Shown here: piece by piece, positions 7,305-9,196 of the stretch
How positions within the stretch are numbered: position 1 is the stretch's first letter
How the letters are laid out: every line of letters begins with the position of its first letter
Source of the DNA: Thermoanaerobacteraceae bacterium
GTDB lineage: Bacteria; Bacillota; Desulfotomaculia; Desulfotomaculales; Ammonificaceae
Assembly (NCBI GenBank): GCA_030016455.1
Contig: JASEJH010000041.1
Span: 1-9,196, forward strand
Direction of reading: 5' to 3'
Length of the DNA stretch: 9,196 nucleotides
The notes under the pieces: generated by a model
Seen by the model: only the letters and a program-made list of their open reading frames with translations
The model's database searches: none
Told to the model about the DNA's origin: nothing
Program-made: the position numbers and the translations under genes

Positions 7305-7928
7305 CTACTTCTCACGACCTTCGATCACGTAGTTCACGCCGTTGATCGAAATTACCATTCGTCCCTGCGGCAATTCTCCCAGGTATGCCTTAAACTCCTG
7401 CAACTCCTGTATGATCCGTTCTTCATCCGTCGGACTTTCGCCCCCGGGTAATGCTTCCCCAACGGCTTGTTCGAGCGGCACAATGACAAAACCTTCCGCT
7501 TGGGGTTCGGTAACCTCCTCACCTTCCCCGTCCACGTAGCCCTCGGCTGCCACCTCAACGTCAACGGCAACCCGCCAGGTTTCGCCGTCGCTTTCCGCAC
7601 TGCTATCCGCAGATACTACCACGACGGCCACTTGACGCAACCCTTGCCGGAACTCCGGGCTTATGGGCACCGTGCCGCGTACCGGGCGCAAAACCTGTTC
7701 TGCCCTGTAAACCGGCTGCCCCATCAGACCGGGCACCTTTAAAACCACTACCGCTTCGACCAGGCCAAAAACAACCGCTTCCCCCTCGGGGTTCACGAAG
7801 CCTTCCAGGTTGATTTCTCCCGGGTAGCAGGCAATTACCCTGCCTCCCTCGGGCAAGGCAAATCCAAACTGAACCTGCAGCCTGCCCTTCCCCCCTGACG
7901 ACACCACCGCTCCCACCTCCAGATTCAA
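7305..7928 (-). CDS. Acidic hypothetical protein, possibly a divergent SPOCS-like protein
   Basis: I do not recognise this protein by motif. It is up to 207 residues, strongly acidic, with one cysteine (Cys34) and no signal peptide or membrane segment. The middle (about 39-131) is rich in short alternating hydrophobic beta-strands. It follows the same strand pattern as the neighbouring SPOCS proteins: VNPEGEAVVFGLVEAVVVLKV resembles their CDGKVIFNGELQKNIIYK, VYRAEQVLRPVRGTVPIS resembles VYHELVLPFAGFVEVPG, and VAVDVEVAAEGYV resembles VVDVTLKVVRVEQ. A linker then leads to a helix-like segment with PTDEERIIQELQEF (166-179) and a last small beta unit, GRMVISINGVNYVIEG. The start is unsettled: TTG at 7928, or GTG at 7907 with GGAGGTG 6 nt upstream. 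It lies 85 nt after the complete SPOCS gene and probably in its operon. Confidence 0.75.
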   Translation of the reverse strand: MNLEVGAVVSSGGKGRLQVQFGFALPEGGRVIACYPGEINLEGFVNPEGEAVVFGLVEAVVVLKVPGLMGQPVYRAEQVLRPVRGTVPISPEFRQGLRQVAVVVVSADSSAESDGETWRVAVDVEVAAEGYVDGEGEEVTEPQAEGFVIVPLEQAVGEALPGGESPTDEERIIQELQEFKAYLGELPQGRMVISINGVNYVIEGREK

Positions 7929-7939
7929 TAATCAGGGCC

Positions 7940-7962
7940 GGAGCGCCCCTCAAGGGCGCTCC
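7940..7962 (-). promoter_or_regulatory. Perfect 9-bp hairpin between SD and start region
   Basis: GGAGCGCCC (7940-7948) and GGGCGCTCC (7954-7962) are perfect complements around a 5-nt loop. No U-run follows on either strand, so it is not an intrinsic terminator. On the mRNA a strong AAGGAGGG lies just 5' of the stem (about 7973-7966) and the TTG start at 7928 lies 11 nt 3' of it. Folding would bring the Shine-Dalgarno near the start, or alternatively shield this region from translation. Confidence 0.55.
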
Positions 7963-8013
7963 TACCCTCCTTATCATCCGTTGCCTCGCGCGCCATCCTT
8001 TAAACGTCTCGGA

Positions 8014-8511
8014 TTACGGCCTGCAAGGGTTGCAGGGATCGACAACTGGTCCGACCACAGCAACATCAAGTTGTTCCACCCGGACCACCTTCAAGGTCAC
8101 GTCAACCACTGTTTTCTGCTGGGCGCAGGTGATGAACCCTTTTTCATCGCGAGTGAGCGGGATGAAAAAATTGCAGAGGTCCCTCACCCCCGCCGATTCC
8201 ACCTGACAACGGTCCCCCGGCAATGCCCCGGGAACTTCCACAAACCCGGCGAAAGGCAGCACGAGTTCGTGATAAACGACGGGACCCTCCCGGCAGTCAC
8301 AACCGGTTGGCGGTGCCTTGTAGATGATGTTCTTCTGTAATTCACCGTTAAAGATCACCTTTCCGTCGCAGACGCGGCAGTCGGTGATACTGACGTCGGT
8401 GCGTTCTTCCACCAGCTTGAAAACCGGTGTGCAGAACTTGATCGTGTCGCTTACCACCAGCACCTGGGTTGTTACCTCACCTACCACCACTTCGGTTTTG
8501 ATTAAAGGCAC
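8014..8511 (-). CDS. SPOCS (DUF3794) domain protein, cysteine-rich
   Basis: A 165-residue protein built almost entirely of one SPOCS/DUF3794 domain, a beta-rich module found in spore coat and cortex morphogenesis proteins (SpoVID, SipL) and in many Clostridia proteins of unknown role. Typical elements are VSITDCRVCDGKVIFNGEL (39-57), the strand HELVLPFAGFVEVPGALPGD (81-100) and a final VVDVTLKVVRVEQLDV (135-150). It has 10 cysteines (27, 45, 48, 71, 73, 102, 113, 129, 160, 163), including CxxC at 45-48, CxC at 71-73 and a C-terminal DPCNPC tail, which suggests disulfide cross-linking or metal binding (inference). No signal peptide. The start is GTG at 8511, with AAGGGGGGAG about 5 nt upstream. 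It is a paralogue of the partial gene at the right edge. Confidence 0.88.
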   Translation of the reverse strand: MPLIKTEVVVGEVTTQVLVVSDTIKFCTPVFKLVEERTDVSITDCRVCDGKVIFNGELQKNIIYKAPPTGCDCREGPVVYHELVLPFAGFVEVPGALPGDRCQVESAGVRDLCNFFIPLTRDEKGFITCAQQKTVVDVTLKVVRVEQLDVAVVGPVVDPCNPCRP

Positions 8512-8537
8512 TGTTCTCCCCCCTTATTCCGTATTTT

Positions 8538-8714
8538 GTAACTATTCAGCCTGCCACCCACCACTTACGGAACGCGGCGAGAAACAAGCAGTGCGAGGAA
8601 GGCGCAACCGGCCGGGCCGGAGCGTACATAGAAGTACGTGAGGACCCGGACGGCGAGCATGACGAAGCAATGTGCCGTTTATCGCCGCGCCTGACGGGAA
8701 GCCTGAATAGTAAC
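8538..8714. repeat. Large imperfect palindromic element (MITE/REP-like)
   Basis: A roughly 177-bp dyad centred near 8630. Three nested complementary pairs share that centre: ends ACTATTCAG (8541-8549) with CTGAATAGT (8703-8711), extendable outward to GT/AC at 8538-8539 and 8713-8714 across one mismatch; CGCGGCGA (8573-8580) with TCGCCGCG (8682-8689); and CGTAC (8623-8627) with GTACG (8634-8638) around a 6-nt loop. CCGGG (8612-8616) with CCCGG (8645-8649) adds another stem. It encodes no credible protein. Terminal inverted repeats, a palindromic interior and an intergenic place fit a dispersed palindromic repeat or a non-autonomous mobile element. No clean target duplication is visible. Confidence 0.65.
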
Positions 8715-8833
8715 AAGATTTTTATAAGTGCGGTACTGCTTTTAGTTTGCTCGGTACGTTGCACCCGCGCTATCACCCCGGCTCCTTTCGTTTTTTACCG
8801 AGCATTACCACACCGCGCCGTGACCCACGGAAA
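8715..8833 (-). other. Intergenic remainder with inverted repeat and a doubtful small ORF
   Basis: This stretch follows the partial SPOCS gene. A 5-bp hairpin (CCGTG/CACGG with a 3-nt loop) lies a few nt after the stop codon but has no U-run. TGCTCGGTA (8748-8756) is the exact reverse complement of TACCGAGCA (8796-8804). Between those arms AAAGGAG sits 5 nt ahead of a GTG at 8776. That frame gives about 20 residues (VIARVQRTEQTKSS...) before it runs into the palindromic element, where it reads to 8546. I do not accept it as a gene. Confidence 0.4.
8748..8804. repeat. 9-bp inverted repeat flanking a Shine-Dalgarno/GTG
   Basis: TGCTCGGTA at 8748-8756 and TACCGAGCA at 8796-8804 are perfect complements separated by 39 nt. 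The enclosed sequence holds a good Shine-Dalgarno followed by GTG. It could be a stem-loop controlling downstream expression, an operator half-site pair, or the edge of a remnant element. Only the pairing is certain. Confidence 0.5.
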
Positions 8834-9196
8834 CTAACTGCCGACCTCAATCTGCTCCGTCCGCGTCACCTTCAAGGTTAGCTCCACAATCGTTTTTTCT
8901 TGTGCCGTAAGAACGTTCCCCCAAGCATCCCGCGTCAGCGGAAGAAGGAAATTGCAGTCCCCGACCCGGGTCGACTCCACCTGGCAGATATCTCCAGGCT
9001 CCGCCCCCGGCACCTCCACAAAACCGGTGAAAGGCAGCCGCGTCTCGTGAAACAGAACCCTTCCCTCACCGGTACGGGAATCCGGTTGTTCCTTAAAGAT
9101 GAGGTTCTTGATCAGCGTGCCGTTGAAAACGACCTTGTCAGTGCAGATAAGACAATCGTCGACCGTAACCTCGGTAATTTCGTCGATAACCTTGTA
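8834..9196 (-). CDS. SPOCS (DUF3794) domain protein, 5' end beyond window
   Basis: The reading frame is open from the right edge to the stop at 8834, giving 120 visible residues; the start is outside the window. A GTG at 9019 is internal, since the conserved domain extends well upstream of it. It is clearly paralogous to the product of 8014-8511: EVTVDDCLICTDKVVFNGTL matches DVSITDCRVCDGKVIFNGEL, LPFTGFVEVPGAEPGD matches LPFAGFVEVPGALPGD, and the ends ELTLKVTRTEQIEV and DVTLKVVRVEQLDV align. It keeps the CxxC (visible residues 15 and 18) and the cysteines at 71 and 81, but lacks the CxC and the C-terminal DPCNPC tail. It is likely a spore-envelope-related or structural protein; function not proven. 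Confidence 0.85.
   Translation of the reverse strand, partial: YKVIDEITEVTVDDCLICTDKVVFNGTLIKNLIFKEQPDSRTGEGRVLFHETRLPFTGFVEVPGAEPGDICQVESTRVGDCNFLLPLTRDAWGNVLTAQEKTIVELTLKVTRTEQIEVGS

Noticed and set aside
7940..7962. The 9-bp GC-rich hairpin as an intrinsic terminator
   Set aside because: No T-run follows on either strand, and the downstream gene appears to belong to the same transcript.
7603..7977. Minus-strand 124-codon frame starting at ATG 7977 near a good Shine-Dalgarno
   Set aside because: The SD lies after its ATG, not before it, and its Gly/Arg-rich translation is out of frame with the better strand-patterned acidic protein in the same DNA.
8834..9019. A 61-residue protein starting at GTG 9019
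   Set aside because: The frame stays open to the window edge and the conserved SPOCS domain continues upstream, so 9019 is internal.

Overview
All genes in this window lie on the minus strand, so transcription runs from the right edge to the left. The GC-rich sequence, the gene order yicC-remA-gmk-rpoZ-coaBC-priA-def-fmt (the order known from Bacillus and many Clostridia) and the nearby SPOCS/DUF3794-type proteins point to a spore-forming Firmicute. A moderately GC-rich Clostridia lineage such as the Desulfotomaculum/Pelotomaculum group (Peptococcaceae-like) is my best guess. That assignment rests on gene content and style, not on a search.

Right part (about 7305-9196): an accessory cluster of SPOCS-like proteins. 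A partial SPOCS protein enters from the right edge (8834-9196). A gap of about 320 bp follows, holding a large imperfect palindromic element (8538-8714) and a second inverted repeat (8748-8804). Next come a complete cysteine-rich SPOCS protein (8014-8511) and an acidic 207-residue protein (7305-7928), which I read as a divergent member of the same fold. A 9-bp perfect hairpin lies between these last two genes, between a strong Shine-Dalgarno sequence and the start region. The cluster is closed by a structured 3' region (7188-7304) and an intrinsic-terminator-like hairpin (7150-7187).

Left part (98-7074): a compact housekeeping operon. It encodes the YicC-family RNase, the matrix regulator RemA, guanylate kinase, the omega subunit of RNA polymerase, bifunctional CoaBC (coenzyme A synthesis), the primosomal helicase PriA, peptide deformylase and methionyl-tRNA formyltransferase. 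Genes are tightly packed: remA/gmk overlap by 4 nt, rpoZ/coaBC and coaBC/priA by 8 nt each, and def/fmt are 3 nt apart. Def and Fmt work as a pair, since Fmt formylates initiator Met-tRNA and Def removes the formyl group after synthesis. Non-ATG starts are common (TTG for yicC, remA and fmt; GTG for gmk, priA and the complete SPOCS gene).

Left edge (1-97): 32 bp beyond the fmt stop is a perfect 20-bp inverted repeat (1-20 against 46-65) with a further short stem inside its loop.

The housekeeping operon is ordinary. The parts worth a second look are the SPOCS cluster with its odd RNA and DNA structures, the possible leader/attenuator ahead of yicC, and the very strong fold-back at the left edge. 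I found no CRISPR array, tRNA, rRNA, transposase or recognisable riboswitch family.
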